Notes: generated by a model from the letters alone, not told the origin. A stretch of 64,000 bases of DNA from an uncultured Psychrobacter sp. (GCF_947500265.1 NZ_CANMRN010000007.1:1-64000), one strand, 5' to 3'. Positions 1 through 10,470 are shown, counted from the first letter of the stretch. Translations and numbers: made by a program.

Positions 1-15
1 TTTAGCGAGCTGACC

Positions 16-43
16 ATCATATCATGTTTTAATAGTCTGTCAA
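16..43 (-). promoter_or_regulatory. Strong sigma-70 promoter firing leftward (P2)
   Basis: On the minus strand a perfect -35 box TTGACA (38-43) is separated by 16 bases from TATGAT (16-21). It lies downstream of a second promoter on the same strand and points out of the window. No coding sequence follows within the window, so the driven gene is unseen. Tandem strong promoters of this kind are typical of rRNA operons; that identity is inferred. Confidence 0.55.
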
Positions 44-135
44 CTTCTTTTTTTAATTTGTTTCAACAAGTTAACTGAGTTATTAATGTGTAATCTACAC
101 ACTAGCTACTTCCAGCTCGTCTTGATGAGGTGCGT

Positions 136-163
136 ATTATAGACGCTATATTTATTTAGTCAA
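136..163 (-). promoter_or_regulatory. Strong sigma-70 promoter firing leftward (P1)
   Basis: The minus strand has -35 TTGACT (158-163), a 16-base spacer and a perfect -10 TATAAT (136-141), followed by the GC-rich discriminator ACGCACC. That discriminator resembles stringently controlled rRNA P1 promoters. Together with P2 about 120 bases downstream it suggests the start of an rRNA operon just left of the window. Between this site and pssA (164-421) I see no gene. Confidence 0.6.
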
Positions 164-421
164 GAAGTATTTTCTATTTAATTCAAACAATTTACATCGT
201 CCAAATCAGCAATCCACTTCCCTTTCGACTGGGTGGCATTATACGGAATTTTAAATAGAAAACAAGGAAACTCTATAAATAATCTCAGTTATTTTCTATC
301 AAAGATATCGTATTAACCTAACCTATTGTTATCGCTATCAAACTTTAAATACTATCTTATACATCTACAGATTGAGCTTGTTTACATTGGCTGATGTAAC
401 ATAGCAATATATAGAACATAT

Positions 422-452
422 AAAAAAAGGAACTTACCTGACGGTAAGTTCC
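422..452 (-). terminator. Intrinsic terminator of pssA
   Basis: A 10-bp perfect stem (GGAACTTACC / GGTAAGTTCC) with a 4-base loop at 429-452 is followed on the minus strand by seven T (the A run at 422-428). It lies 26 bases past the pssA stop codon. Confidence 0.85.
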
Positions 453-477
453 CTTATATAAAATCTAAATACAGCGT

Positions 478-1392
478 TTAACTTTTTACTTTCGTTTTAA
501 TCGTAGTTACGATACCTGATAACGCATAGATAATACCGATCGCTAAGATACCAACAGGAATATCATAGAGCACGATGCTCATGACTAGCACCCCAATGAT
601 AAGCACTACAAAAGGTACTTTCTTTTTATCAAACTCTTTAAAGCTATAGTATTTGACATTACTGACCATCAGTAGACCGCAAGTCACGACCCAAGCTGCA
701 AACAATAGCATGACAGCTGTATCGTATTGACCAATCCACTCGTTATGATCGACTGCAACCATCACAGCAGACGTTACCAATATAGCAGCCAGTGGACTTG
801 CCAAACCAACAAAGTACTTTTTATCGACAATACCAACCTGAACGTTAAAACGTGCAAGGCGAAAAGCAGCACAAGCGGTAAAGACAAACGCACAGCCAAT
901 GCCGATACGACCCAAAGGCTCTAAAGCAAAGCTATAAATCAAAATAGCAGGGGCAACACCAAACGCTAGCATATCTGCTAAAGAGTCGTATTGCTCACCA
1001 AATGGACTTTGCGCATTGAGCATACGTGCGACACGTCCATCTGCGCCATCAAGAATAGCGGATAAAAAGATAGCCAAAGCTGCTTTATAGAACTCACCTT
1101 GGGTACTCGCCAAAATCGAGTAGAAGCCTGACAGTAGCGATAAAGTAGTGATCAGATTGGGTGCCAAATAGACACCGCGACTAACTACTCGCTTACCTTC
1201 GGCTACTTCAGCTTCAATCACCTCAAATGTCAAACCATCATAGCTGTCGTTATCCGCTAGGCGAATATTAAATTCGTGCTCATCAATAAACGGTGGCTGA
1301 GTCGCTGCATTATCTTGCAACGAGCCGTCATTTAAGGACGAATTATTCAAAGGTGCATTATTCGGCTGGCCGATAGGTGGCTGAGTCGTCAT
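478..1392 (-). CDS. pssA: CDP-diacylglycerol--serine O-phosphatidyltransferase
   Basis: This membrane enzyme makes phosphatidylserine from CDP-diacylglycerol and serine, the first step toward phosphatidylethanolamine. The CDP-alcohol phosphotransferase motif is complete: D118-G119, A122-R123, G132, D136 and D140. Several hydrophobic segments follow to the C-terminus, as in the integral-membrane (type II) PssA family rather than the E. coli peripheral enzyme. The N-terminal ~65 residues are polar and rich in Asn, Gln and Pro, with no recognised fold. The gene lies 26 bases downstream of rlmJ on the same strand and probably shares its transcript, ending at the hairpin at 422-452. Confidence 0.93.
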   Translation of the reverse strand: MTTQPPIGQPNNAPLNNSSLNDGSLQDNAATQPPFIDEHEFNIRLADNDSYDGLTFEVIEAEVAEGKRVVSRGVYLAPNLITTLSLLSGFYSILASTQGEFYKAALAIFLSAILDGADGRVARMLNAQSPFGEQYDSLADMLAFGVAPAILIYSFALEPLGRIGIGCAFVFTACAAFRLARFNVQVGIVDKKYFVGLASPLAAILVTSAVMVAVDHNEWIGQYDTAVMLLFAAWVVTCGLLMVSNVKYYSFKEFDKKKVPFVVLIIGVLVMSIVLYDIPVGILAIGIIYALSGIVTTIKTKVKS

Positions 1393-1418
1393 CTTAATAT
1401 CCTTATTGGCCGTTATTG

Positions 1419-2306
1419 CTATTCGCCGACGAGCCAGCGTACATTGGTCGCACTATCAGGCGTCAAGTTTGGCGCGTCTTCTACTTTTAGTACTGGCTGT
1501 AAGAAACGTAATATCTCACGTGCATGGTTATCAAATTGCCATGGCGGATTGATAACCAGTAGACCTGTACCGTTCAGACCAACCGCAACATCATTAGGAT
1601 AAATGTTTAGCTCACAAACCAACTGACGTCTCATTTCAGTACGTTTGAGCTTTTTATAGAAGAGCTCTACGGCTTCGATATTTTTGATTGGGAACCAAAG
1701 TGCATAAGTCCCTTGTGGCCATTTGTTATAAGCCGCGACCAATAGGTCGATAAGCCGCGTAAAATCTTTGTGCTCTTGCTCATAAGGAGGATCAAGGAAA
1801 ATCAAACCGCGCTTTTCTTTTGGTGGAATAACAGCGGTAATACCTTCAAAAGCGTCACGATGCTGGATACCAATTGGCAACTTATGTAGCTGATAGTTCA
1901 ACGCATCGTATTCAGTCGCTTTGGCTTCAAAAGCCTCAGCACGCACGCCAGCATCAGGCTTTTTAACGGCGGTTTTTTCGACGTGATGGGCCACCCACCA
2001 TGGCGAACCAGGATAGACTTTATTGTCATAAGTGAATTTGGCTTGCTTAATGCCTTCCATATAATCTTTGACAGCAGCTGGGGCTTTTTCGGTATCTGCT
2101 TTTAGAAAAGCTTGAATACCGCCTTTGGCCTCACCTGTTTTGCGCGCTTCTTCACTGCTTAGTGAATACAGTCCACGACCGCCATAAGCGTCAAGCACAT
2201 AAAAAGGTTTGTTTTTCTGCCCCAGTTGATTAAGCAGTTGTACCAATAAAATGTGTTTAACCACATCAGCAAAGTTACCAGCGTGGTAGGCGTGTTTATA
2301 GTTCAT
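1419..2306 (-). CDS. rlmJ: 23S rRNA (adenine(2030)-N6)-methyltransferase RlmJ
   Basis: RlmJ methylates N6 of A2030 in 23S rRNA using S-adenosylmethionine. The N-terminus MNYKHAYHAGNFADVVKH is the hallmark opening of the RlmJ/YhiR family. The catalytic DPPY motif of N6-adenine methyltransferases is present at about residues 174-177 in the context FLDPPYE. Length (295 residues) is slightly above the E. coli enzyme (about 280). It precedes pssA on the same strand. The ribosome-binding site is weak, but the family motif fixes the start. Confidence 0.93.
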   Translation of the reverse strand: MNYKHAYHAGNFADVVKHILLVQLLNQLGQKNKPFYVLDAYGGRGLYSLSSEEARKTGEAKGGIQAFLKADTEKAPAAVKDYMEGIKQAKFTYDNKVYPGSPWWVAHHVEKTAVKKPDAGVRAEAFEAKATEYDALNYQLHKLPIGIQHRDAFEGITAVIPPKEKRGLIFLDPPYEQEHKDFTRLIDLLVAAYNKWPQGTYALWFPIKNIEAVELFYKKLKRTEMRRQLVCELNIYPNDVAVGLNGTGLLVINPPWQFDNHAREILRFLQPVLKVEDAPNLTPDSATNVRWLVGE

Positions 2307-2447
2307 AATCTCAAAAGTTTAAATAAGAAAAATTGCATCTATGGTAGCATAGGCAGAGTAAAAGATAATGTGGTTTTAGTAAGTGCTTTCAATAAAAACG
2401 TATTGAATGACGGTATATTGACAGCTGATTGATAATAATGAGATGAA

Positions 2448-3200
2448 ATGACGCAGATTATTAGCAACCTTAACAAGACAGCGTTGGTCGTTGATCATCC
2501 GATAGGTCAGGATAATCCACCATTACTGCTGCCAGATACTCATAATGTTAGCCAAGAAATTCCTACTCAGCACGTATTGCAAATGTCTGACTTTGCGGTT
2601 AACTGGGAAGATAAGCTGACGGATAAACAGCTCGATACCTTTGTCACTGACGGCTGGCTCATCATTGATGACGTATTCAATAGTACTGCCTTATTAGCAC
2701 TACAAGCAGAAAGCGGTTTTATTGACTATCGTGATGCAGAGCTGACCGCTGGTGTTCGCATCAGTGATATTCGCGGTGATAGAATACGCTGGATTACTGA
2801 AGACTTTTTTGCAGGTTATTACTATCTACAAAGCATAAATGTTTTGGCCTCGCTATTCAATCGTAGTTTATTTGCTGGTATTCGCCATAGTGAAGCGCAT
2901 TATGCGTGCTATCCGACTGGTTTTGGCTATCAATGGCACAGTGACAACCCTGCTGGACGTGATGAACGTGTTATCTCGGCGGTTTTTTATCTCAATGATA
3001 ATTGGGAAGCAGCCGATGGCGGTGCACTAGAGGTCGTTGACAAACATGGCACGCACCATGAAGTGATGCCAGTTGCCAATAGACTGATTATTTTCGATAG
3101 CGATTTACGTCATCAAGTACAAATTGCGCATCGTCAACGCTACTCTATCGCTACTTGGCTAAGACGTGATGATGCTGTAGTTTTGTTTGCTGCGCCCTGA
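2448..3200 (+). CDS. 2OG-Fe(II) oxygenase family protein
   Basis: The C-terminal half carries a Fe(II)/2-oxoglutarate dioxygenase fold of the prolyl 4-hydroxylase/SM-20 type. The metal triad is visible as H164-x-D166 (WHSD) and H222 (DLRHQV), and R231 (RYSIATW) is positioned to bind 2-oxoglutarate. Such enzymes hydroxylate protein or small-molecule substrates; the substrate here is unknown. The first ~55 residues are variable. It is a single gene diverging from rlmJ, separated by 141 bases, with a modest GAG-type ribosome-binding site before the ATG. Confidence 0.8.
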   Translation: MTQIISNLNKTALVVDHPIGQDNPPLLLPDTHNVSQEIPTQHVLQMSDFAVNWEDKLTDKQLDTFVTDGWLIIDDVFNSTALLALQAESGFIDYRDAELTAGVRISDIRGDRIRWITEDFFAGYYYLQSINVLASLFNRSLFAGIRHSEAHYACYPTGFGYQWHSDNPAGRDERVISAVFYLNDNWEAADGGALEVVDKHGTHHEVMPVANRLIIFDSDLRHQVQIAHRQRYSIATWLRRDDAVVLFAAP

Positions 3201-3257
3201 GTATATCTATCATTCGCTACGGCTCTAAGTAAGCTTTGTTAATTAAGGACAATAATA

Positions 3258-3722
3258 ATGCGTAAGAATCTATTCAACCATTCTGTTTTACTTATTATGT
3301 TACCTTTGCTTGCAAGCTGCACGACTATTGATCATCAAGCCTCAATTCAACAAATCAGTGAGCCTTTCTTTACCTATCACCTACCAAAATCCACCTCTGA
3401 AAAACCTGTAATAGTTACACCAACTGCTATCACGACTGAGTTCAAGTATGAGAACGGGTGTCTGCTTGCATTTGATGGAACAAGATGGATGACGCCAGTA
3501 TTTCCAGAAGGACATGCCACTTTCGATATTAGTAATAAAACTTTAGAATTATTAGGAACAAGTTATCAAATGGGCGAAGTTGTTTTTGCTGGTGGCAATA
3601 TCAGTAATTATGACAGAGACAAAGCTAAAACTTATAGCAATACTCTAGCCGAAAAATGTATTACAGAGTATTTAGCAAAGTTTTATGGTGATTATGAAAA
3701 AATTTACTTAGACAGAGACTAA
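3258..3722 (+). CDS. Hypothetical lipoprotein
   Basis: I do not recognise this family. The first 21 residues form a lipoprotein signal (positively charged MRKN, hydrophobic core, lipobox LLAS-C), so the mature protein should start at Cys21 and be anchored in a membrane. The rest is a soluble ~130-residue domain with two further cysteines (near residues 68 and 139) that might pair. A GGAC-type ribosome-binding site lies about 12 bases before the ATG. It stands alone between the oxygenase gene and dapE, and no terminator is obvious after it. Confidence 0.7.
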   Translation: MRKNLFNHSVLLIMLPLLASCTTIDHQASIQQISEPFFTYHLPKSTSEKPVIVTPTAITTEFKYENGCLLAFDGTRWMTPVFPEGHATFDISNKTLELLGTSYQMGEVVFAGGNISNYDRDKAKTYSNTLAEKCITEYLAKFYGDYEKIYLDRD

Positions 3723-3835
3723 GATTTTTTTAACTATAGCAGTTGATTAACCTTTATATATTTGCAACGCATAAATAATTAGTACCAAATAGACCTGATA
3801 AAAAATAAGCTATCTTTTATAGCAAAAAACATTAA

Positions 3836-5056
<1,221 letters not shown>

Positions 5057-5102
5057 TTGCAAGGTTAGCTGCACCTGTCTAATTGATGACATATATCCAA
5101 AG

Positions 5103-5138
5103 AAAAAGCGCTACCTAAGTTAGGTTAGCGCTTTTTTT
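5103..5138. terminator. Intrinsic terminator, dapE
   Basis: Arms AAAGCGCTA and TAGCGCTTT with an inner CCT/AGG pair form a hairpin followed by seven T on the plus strand and preceded by an A run. It can therefore act in both directions between the convergent dapE and the 5199-5702 gene. Confidence 0.85.
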
Positions 5139-5198
5139 ATCATTGTTTTTATAGACAATAGGTTGAGCGGCTTAAATTATTTAAGCAAATTACTAGCT

Positions 5199-5702
5199 TT
5201 ACTCGATACCAATATAGACATCAACCTGACCGTATTCTAAGTTACCACCGATATAATGCTCAAAGTCTACATTGAAAGTGCGGGTATGCTCGCAATCGGA
5301 CGCATTGAAATATTCCCAAGCACTTTCCCATGCATTCATCACAGTGTTAGGCATATAACCTTCTTCAGAAAATACCAAGTACTTTCCTGCAGGAATATCA
5401 ACAGTCACTAGGTTACTAGCATTGGCCACACTGTCGCTTTCTGATTGTGCATCTTGCTCGCTGGCTACTTTCCAACTGGCCACAACGTCAAACGCCCCTG
5501 CCAGATCATCGCTTTCATAGTTGTGATAGACACCATAAATGTCTTCACCTTCAGGGAGTTCACCCGCGTGATTTTGATAAAACTTCTGCCATAATCTACC
5601 AAGTTTGGCAGTGTCATGGCTTATCTCAGCGTTGTTGGTAGTACGAACGCTGATACCGCTACAAGCTATCGCTTCTGGTAGCTCTTTAATTTGTGAGGTC
5701 AT
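5199..5702 (-). CDS. GyrI-like / effector-binding domain protein
   Basis: The 167 residues match the stand-alone GyrI-like small-molecule-binding domain, the effector domain of AraC/MerR-type regulators. Recognisable features are the opening IKELPEAIACSGISVRT, an IYGVYHNYESD segment, the sugar-binding-like strand VDIPAGKYLVFSEEG and the C-terminal pattern ending in VDVYIGIE. No DNA-binding domain is present, so it is probably a ligand-binding or sequestering protein rather than a regulator. The ligand is unknown. It lies 65 bases downstream of iscX on the same strand. Confidence 0.75.
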   Translation of the reverse strand: MTSQIKELPEAIACSGISVRTTNNAEISHDTAKLGRLWQKFYQNHAGELPEGEDIYGVYHNYESDDLAGAFDVVASWKVASEQDAQSESDSVANASNLVTVDIPAGKYLVFSEEGYMPNTVMNAWESAWEYFNASDCEHTRTFNVDFEHYIGGNLEYGQVDVYIGIE

Positions 5703-5767
5703 GATGCGGCCTTTTCTATCTGTTTATTTAGTTTTCTGTTTGTAGCAATGCTGGCAGATCGAATCGA

Positions 5768-5977
5768 TTAATCTGCTTCATCAATCCAGTTCATTTGAAT
5801 GGCTTCTAAGATGCCTTCATTTGATTTTTGTGGATCATCATCAAAGCCTTCAAGCTCAGTTACCCAGCGATGCAAATCAGTAAAGCGAATATACTGTGGA
5901 TCTGTTTCTGGAAATTTTTCATAAAGCTCAATCGCGATATCTAAGCTGTCTGTCCATTTTAATTTTTGTGGGGTCAT
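5768..5977 (-). CDS. iscX: Fe-S cluster assembly protein IscX
   Basis: This small acidic protein (69 residues) binds iron and the cysteine desulfurase IscS and tunes iron-sulfur cluster assembly. The family pattern is clear: LKWTDS near the N-terminus, RFTDLHRWV in the middle, [10 protein letters not shown] and a C-terminal NWIDEAD. Length agrees with E. coli IscX (66). It is not in an isc operon here; its neighbours are a GyrI-like gene and a thioesterase. A GGTAC-type spacer precedes the ATG, without a strong ribosome-binding site. Confidence 0.92.
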   Translation of the reverse strand: MTPQKLKWTDSLDIAIELYEKFPETDPQYIRFTDLHRWVTELEGFDDDPQKSNEGILEAIQMNWIDEAD

Positions 5978-6153
5978 AACGGTACCTTATTTTTAGTCGT
6001 TTTGAGAATCATCATTTTAAAAACGATGCCATCGTCCTAATACTGACGACTTGATGGGCTCTATCCTACCAAAATTCAGCAAATGATTATAGCCAAGTTA
6101 TTTTACGATGTTGTTTTTCAATACTGGGTTTCAATACTGTTTTGCGATGTGGC

Positions 6154-6690
6154 TTAGGCTGATTTAGTCGATTTTACCGCGACTTGGTGCTCATTCCATG
6201 TGTTAATGGTATCCGTCAAATGCTCGCCCATCATGTCTAATACTTCTGGTGTGCGCATACCTTTGCTATCTGTAAAAACAAACTTAGTCATACCAACACC
6301 CATCAGCTGATTTTTGACAAAGAACCGATGCTCAAAATACACATATTTATGATCCCATCCTGCGACTGCACTGCTAAGCGTCATTTTATCCAAAAATTTA
6401 ATTTGCTTAAGATAAATCATCTCTTGCATGGCAATCACCCAATTGAGCGACTTGATGCCTTTTTCGTGACAGCACGCCTTTACCCAGCGTGTCACGTTTA
6501 GCTCAATAAATGATAAATAACGATAATTGGGTAAATGATCGCGAAATCCCATATCGTGTGGCAAAATTCGATAATGGCGGACGGTCGGTGCAATCAATGT
6601 CTCTAGACTGATAGTTTCGCTCGTCGATTGATGCTTAAGCTGTTGCTTAAGTAAGCTAACCATAATAAAAAAACGCAGTAGCATATTCAT
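6154..6690 (-). CDS. Hotdog-fold thioesterase family protein
   Basis: The protein has the pattern of 4-hydroxybenzoyl-CoA-thioesterase-like (YbgC/THEM6-like) hotdog proteins. There is an HYRILPHDMGFRDHLPNYRYLSFIE segment (about residues 39-63) in which D-x-x-x-H-x-x-N-Y-R-Y corresponds to the active-site loop, followed by a long helix and strands. It probably hydrolyses or binds acyl-CoA; the substrate is unknown. The first ~17 residues are hydrophobic and could be a short membrane anchor or lie upstream of a later start (Met10). An AAGAGA ribosome-binding site favours the first Met. Confidence 0.7.
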   Translation of the reverse strand: MNMLLRFFIMVSLLKQQLKHQSTSETISLETLIAPTVRHYRILPHDMGFRDHLPNYRYLSFIELNVTRWVKACCHEKGIKSLNWVIAMQEMIYLKQIKFLDKMTLSSAVAGWDHKYVYFEHRFFVKNQLMGVGMTKFVFTDSKGMRTPEVLDMMGEHLTDTINTWNEHQVAVKSTKSA

Positions 6691-6892
6691 AAATTTTTCT
6701 CTTATTTCATTGTATTTATAGTTGGTAATCGTATATCGTTAAAGCTGTTCAGATGGGTTAAAAGGTTAATCAGGCGCATACCGTATAGTGAGTACATAAA
6801 GCGCAGTTAATTTTGTGATTATTAAACAACTGACCGTAATTGGAAATAATCTCAGTCTATAGTCGGCTCATAAATGTCGCCCACTTTAACGC

Positions 6893-6920
6893 AAAAAAAG
6901 CCACCTCAGTGACTTTCTTT
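6893..6920 (-). terminator. Intrinsic terminator of pntAa-pntAb-pntB
   Basis: Minus-strand arms AAAGTCAC and GTGGCTTT (one T-G wobble) around a TGAG loop are followed by a T run. The hairpin lies about 50 bases past the pntB stop. Confidence 0.75.
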
Positions 6921-6970
6921 ATCTAAAAACTTACCTGCAAATAATAATGGTTAAAAACATAGCTTAGAGA

Positions 6971-8371
6971 TTAATGACCGCCGCCATTGATAGTACGTAC
7001 CATCTCTTCTACCATTTTCTTAGCATCGCCAAAGATCATCATCGTTTTGTCCATGTAGAACAAGCTGTTATCCAGACCTGCATAACCAGTACTCATTGAA
7101 CGCTTGATAACCATAACCGTCTGGGCTTTGCTGACTTCTAAAATCGGCATGCCAAAGATTGGAGAAGTAGGATCATCTTTCGCAGATGGGTTTACAACGT
7201 CGTTTGCACCGATAACCAAGACCACATCTGTACTCGCGAAATCTGAGTTAATCTCGTCCATTTCTAAAATATCATCATAAGGGACATCAGCTTCAGCCAA
7301 TAGGACGTTCATATGGCCTGGCATACGACCCGCAACTGGGTGGATAGCAAAACGAACGTTAACACCTTCTTCTTTTAACAACTCATATAGCTCTTTTACT
7401 GCATTCTGTGCGCGGCCTTGTGCCATACCATAACCTGGTACGATGACCACGCTACTGGCATTAGACATCAGGAACCCTGCGTCTTCTGCTGAGCCTGCTT
7501 TGTAGTTCTTCGGTGCCCCATCATCGCCGCCTGCGGCAACAGCTGATGTACCCATACCACCGAATAAGACATTAAGTAGTGAGCGGTTCATGGCTTTACA
7601 CATGATGTAAGACAAAATCGCACCTGATGAACCAACTAGCGAACCTGCGATAATCAGCATCGAGTTGCCAAGCGTGAAACCAATGCCTGCTGCTGCCCAA
7701 CCTGAGAACGAGTTCAATAGAGATACAACTACTGGCATGTCACCGCCACCAATTGGGGCAATCCACATCCAACCAAAGATAACGGCAATCACTGCCATCG
7801 CATAAAATGCTGGTAGTGAGTCAGTGACGAAATACACCCCACCGAACCCAATCATCGCAATAAATAGTAGCGCTTGAACCGGTTTTACCCAGCCACCAAC
7901 CAATGTTTTCGCCCAGCTTTTCGCGGCCAATTTACCAAAGGCAAAGACTGAAGCTGAGAACGTAATCGCACCGATGAAACAACCGATAAATAGCTCGATG
8001 CGAGCAACAGCGCCATGCTGTTGTTCAGTGTGTAATACTGTTGCAAGTGCAATTGCAACCGCTGCCAAACCGACGAATGAATGCATCAAAGCAACCGTTT
8101 CTGGCATCTGGGTCATTGCGACTGTTTTCGCTTTCCACATACCAACGAGGGCACCCAACACCATCGCCCCGATAATCAACCAAAGCACAGGGCCTTCTGC
8201 TAAAAAGAAGGTTGTCACGACGGCAATCGCCATCGCTGCCATACCAAAGCGGTTACCACGAATCGCTGTCTTTGGGCTAGACAAACCACGCAAAGTTAAA
8301 ACAAAGAGGATAGCGCCGACTAGATAAAACCAATCTGCATTTGCCGCAATCATTGCTGAGAAGTCGTTCAT
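6971..8371 (-). CDS. pntB: NAD(P) transhydrogenase subunit beta
   Basis: PntB is the membrane and NADP(H)-binding subunit of proton-translocating transhydrogenase, which uses the proton gradient to reduce NADP+ with NADH. The N-terminal ~270 residues hold about nine membrane segments. The C-terminal ~180 residues form domain III, with VIVPGYGMAQGRAQ, HPVAGRMPGHMNVLLAEA, VIGANDVVNP and GYAGLDN motifs of the NADP site. Length (466) matches E. coli PntB (462). The start overlaps the pntAb stop by four bases, so translation is probably coupled. Confidence 0.96.
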   Translation of the reverse strand: MNDFSAMIAANADWFYLVGAILFVLTLRGLSSPKTAIRGNRFGMAAMAIAVVTTFFLAEGPVLWLIIGAMVLGALVGMWKAKTVAMTQMPETVALMHSFVGLAAVAIALATVLHTEQQHGAVARIELFIGCFIGAITFSASVFAFGKLAAKSWAKTLVGGWVKPVQALLFIAMIGFGGVYFVTDSLPAFYAMAVIAVIFGWMWIAPIGGGDMPVVVSLLNSFSGWAAAGIGFTLGNSMLIIAGSLVGSSGAILSYIMCKAMNRSLLNVLFGGMGTSAVAAGGDDGAPKNYKAGSAEDAGFLMSNASSVVIVPGYGMAQGRAQNAVKELYELLKEEGVNVRFAIHPVAGRMPGHMNVLLAEADVPYDDILEMDEINSDFASTDVVLVIGANDVVNPSAKDDPTSPIFGMPILEVSKAQTVMVIKRSMSTGYAGLDNSLFYMDKTMMIFGDAKKMVEEMVRTINGGGH

Positions 8372-8748
8372 GCATCACCTCCAACATCAGTGGTCGCTAC
8401 TGGTGCTTTTTTCACTTTCGGTTTGAACATCGCAAGCATACGCTCGGTCACGGCAAAGCCACCGAAAATATTGATACTGGCTAAAAATACTGCAAAGGCA
8501 CCAAGCAAACTGGTCGGTGTAAACATTGAACCATCAATCGTGACGGTCTGTAGCATCGCACCCACGATGACGATACTTGATAAGGCATTGGTTACCGCCA
8601 TCAATGGCGTATGTAATGCAGGCGTAACGCCCCAAACCACGTAGTATCCGACAAAAATAGCGAGCACAAATACAGTGAAAATCGCTACAAATGGTGTGCT
8701 ACTCATGGCCGCACCGGCTGGCGCTGCAGCTAAAATAGTGGCAATCAT
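8368..8748 (-). CDS. pntAb: NAD(P) transhydrogenase subunit alpha part 2
   Basis: This 126-residue protein equals the membrane C-terminal part of E. coli PntA, split off as a separate gene. Three to four hydrophobic helices are visible, including FVGYYVVWGVTPALHTPLMAVTNALS, the conserved stretch of domain II. The C-terminal tail is short and basic. It lies between pntAa (73 bases upstream) and pntB (four-base overlap), the usual three-gene order of the split enzyme. A TAGGAGGAT ribosome-binding site precedes the ATG. Confidence 0.95.
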   Translation of the reverse strand: MIATILAAAPAGAAMSSTPFVAIFTVFVLAIFVGYYVVWGVTPALHTPLMAVTNALSSIVIVGAMLQTVTIDGSMFTPTSLLGAFAVFLASINIFGGFAVTERMLAMFKPKVKKAPVATTDVGGDA

Positions 8749-8821
8749 CTAATCCTCCTAAAAATTTATTCATTACTGGCAAATGTGTAGTGACAAAGTA
8801 TGTGGTAATAGACTGTTCAAA

Positions 8822-9973
8822 CTAGCGTTTGGCCAGTCGTACTTGACTGTCATGTGTCACTGCCAGTGCGCCCTGAATCTCGTCTTCCATGTCTAAGTTA
8901 AGTGCCAAGCTAGCTGATGCGTCATCGCCAACAGGTGCAATCAATGTCGTAATAAAGTTAACAAGGTTATTGGCATACAAATCTGAAGACTGTGCGGCTA
9001 GCTGTGAAGGGATATTGGCGGCACCAACGATACGTACGCCGTTGTCTGTGGTGATGGTTTCGTTAGGCACGCTGCCTTCGACGTTACCACCGGTACCAGC
9101 AGCCATATCGATCAGTACGGAACCTGCCTTCATTTTGGCAAGCGTTGCACCATGTACCAGACGCGGTGCGTTACGACCAGGAATCTGCGCCGTGGTAATA
9201 ACGATATCAGCATTGCTCAATGCTTTGTCCACGACAGCCGCTTGATCTTTGACATATTGCTCCGATGGTGTCCACGCATAACCACCGGTAGACTTGGCTG
9301 TTTCAGCCTCCTCTGCACTCATCGGCACATCAAGCCATTTACCACCGAGTGACTCCACTTGCTCACGAGCGGTCGGACGTAGGTCACTGGCTTCTACCAC
9401 TGCACCCAAACGCTTTGCTGTCGCAATCGCTTGTAGACCTGCAACACCCACACCTAGGATAACGACTTTGGCTGGCTTAACCGTACCTGCTGACGTCATA
9501 AACATCGGGAAAGGACGCGAATACTCATTGGCCGCTAGCAATACGGCTTTATAACCAGCAAGGTTGGCTTGTGACGACAATACGTCCATATTCTGTGCGC
9601 GTGACAGTGTACGAGGCAATAACTCCATCGCAAAGACTGTTGCGCCTTTGGCTGCATAAGTATCAAGCTGAGTGTTGCGATACGGGTCGAGCATGCCAAT
9701 GACGATCTGACCAGACGATAAGCTTTCAGTGGCTTCCGCTGGTAGGTCATTGACGGTGGTAATAATATTAGACTGGGTAATCACCTCGGTGCTGCTACTA
9801 GCAATGTCGGCGCCCGCAGCCTGATACAACTCATCAGCATAGTATGCTGCTTGGCCTGCACCTGACTGAACGACGACTTCAAACCCAAGTTTACGCAATT
9901 TTTTGACTGCGTCTGGGGTTATGGCTACACGGCTCTCGCTCGTGATATCTGCACTAATTACACCGATTTTCAT
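8822..9973 (-). CDS. pntAa: NAD(P) transhydrogenase subunit alpha part 1
   Basis: This is the soluble NAD(H)-binding domain I of proton-translocating transhydrogenase, related to alanine dehydrogenase. It opens with MKIGVISADITSESRVAITP and has a Rossmann glycine motif VVILGVGVAGLQAIATAKRLGA near residues 170-190, followed by the acidic residue of the ribose-binding strand (EASDLR). Length 383 fits the family. An AAGGAG ribosome-binding site sits six bases before the ATG. It is first in the pnt operon, whose promoter should lie in 9974-10150. Confidence 0.95.
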   Translation of the reverse strand: MKIGVISADITSESRVAITPDAVKKLRKLGFEVVVQSGAGQAAYYADELYQAAGADIASSSTEVITQSNIITTVNDLPAEATESLSSGQIVIGMLDPYRNTQLDTYAAKGATVFAMELLPRTLSRAQNMDVLSSQANLAGYKAVLLAANEYSRPFPMFMTSAGTVKPAKVVILGVGVAGLQAIATAKRLGAVVEASDLRPTAREQVESLGGKWLDVPMSAEEAETAKSTGGYAWTPSEQYVKDQAAVVDKALSNADIVITTAQIPGRNAPRLVHGATLAKMKAGSVLIDMAAGTGGNVEGSVPNETITTDNGVRIVGAANIPSQLAAQSSDLYANNLVNFITTLIAPVGDDASASLALNLDMEDEIQGALAVTHDSQVRLAKR

Positions 9974-10470
9974 ACCGTCTCCTTACTTACGTCCAATGAC
10001 TATATTTACGTCTCACGACTACCTTTAATACCCTCAACGCACATCTAAAAAGCACAGGGGACAAAACCCATTGATCATGATTAATCCATTACAGCGACCA
10101 AAGGTTATCAATTTAATAAATGATAGCTACTTTACCATCATGCCTTTTTATTATAGAGATATCGTTCGTCAAGTTTCATTGTCTAATGATGACCCACAAG
10201 TAAAATAAAAATTTAGGTATTTACACCATTGGCATACTTTTTGTTGGTATATTAAAGCCTTTTATTTTTCCGAAAAACGCTTAACCCTTATAGATACAGG
10301 CCTACCTCCATTTATTTCCTAATGTTAAATCCGTTCTTTTATTAAACAAATAACGTCAATAAACATAAAATAAGCAAGGTTAAGTCAAGTTCCACCCATG
10401 CATACCGTATAATAAGAATACTTGACACTCGAAAAAACCTGTCATCGATTCATTATAATAAGGAATAACC
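9974..10470. other. Intergenic region between divergent pntAa and yaaA
   Basis: This 497-base AT-rich stretch holds the start signals of two divergent genes. Candidate -10 boxes (TATAAT near 10411 and 10452) precede yaaA, but no convincingly spaced -35 accompanies them. No open reading frame, RNA gene or repeat stands out. Confidence 0.5.

Noticed and set aside
7974-9554. Long plus-strand frames antisense to pntB, pntAb and pntAa
   Set aside because: They are mirror frames of strongly conserved minus-strand genes with biased codon use; their residue content (Ala, Thr, Ser, Ile runs) is typical of such shadows.
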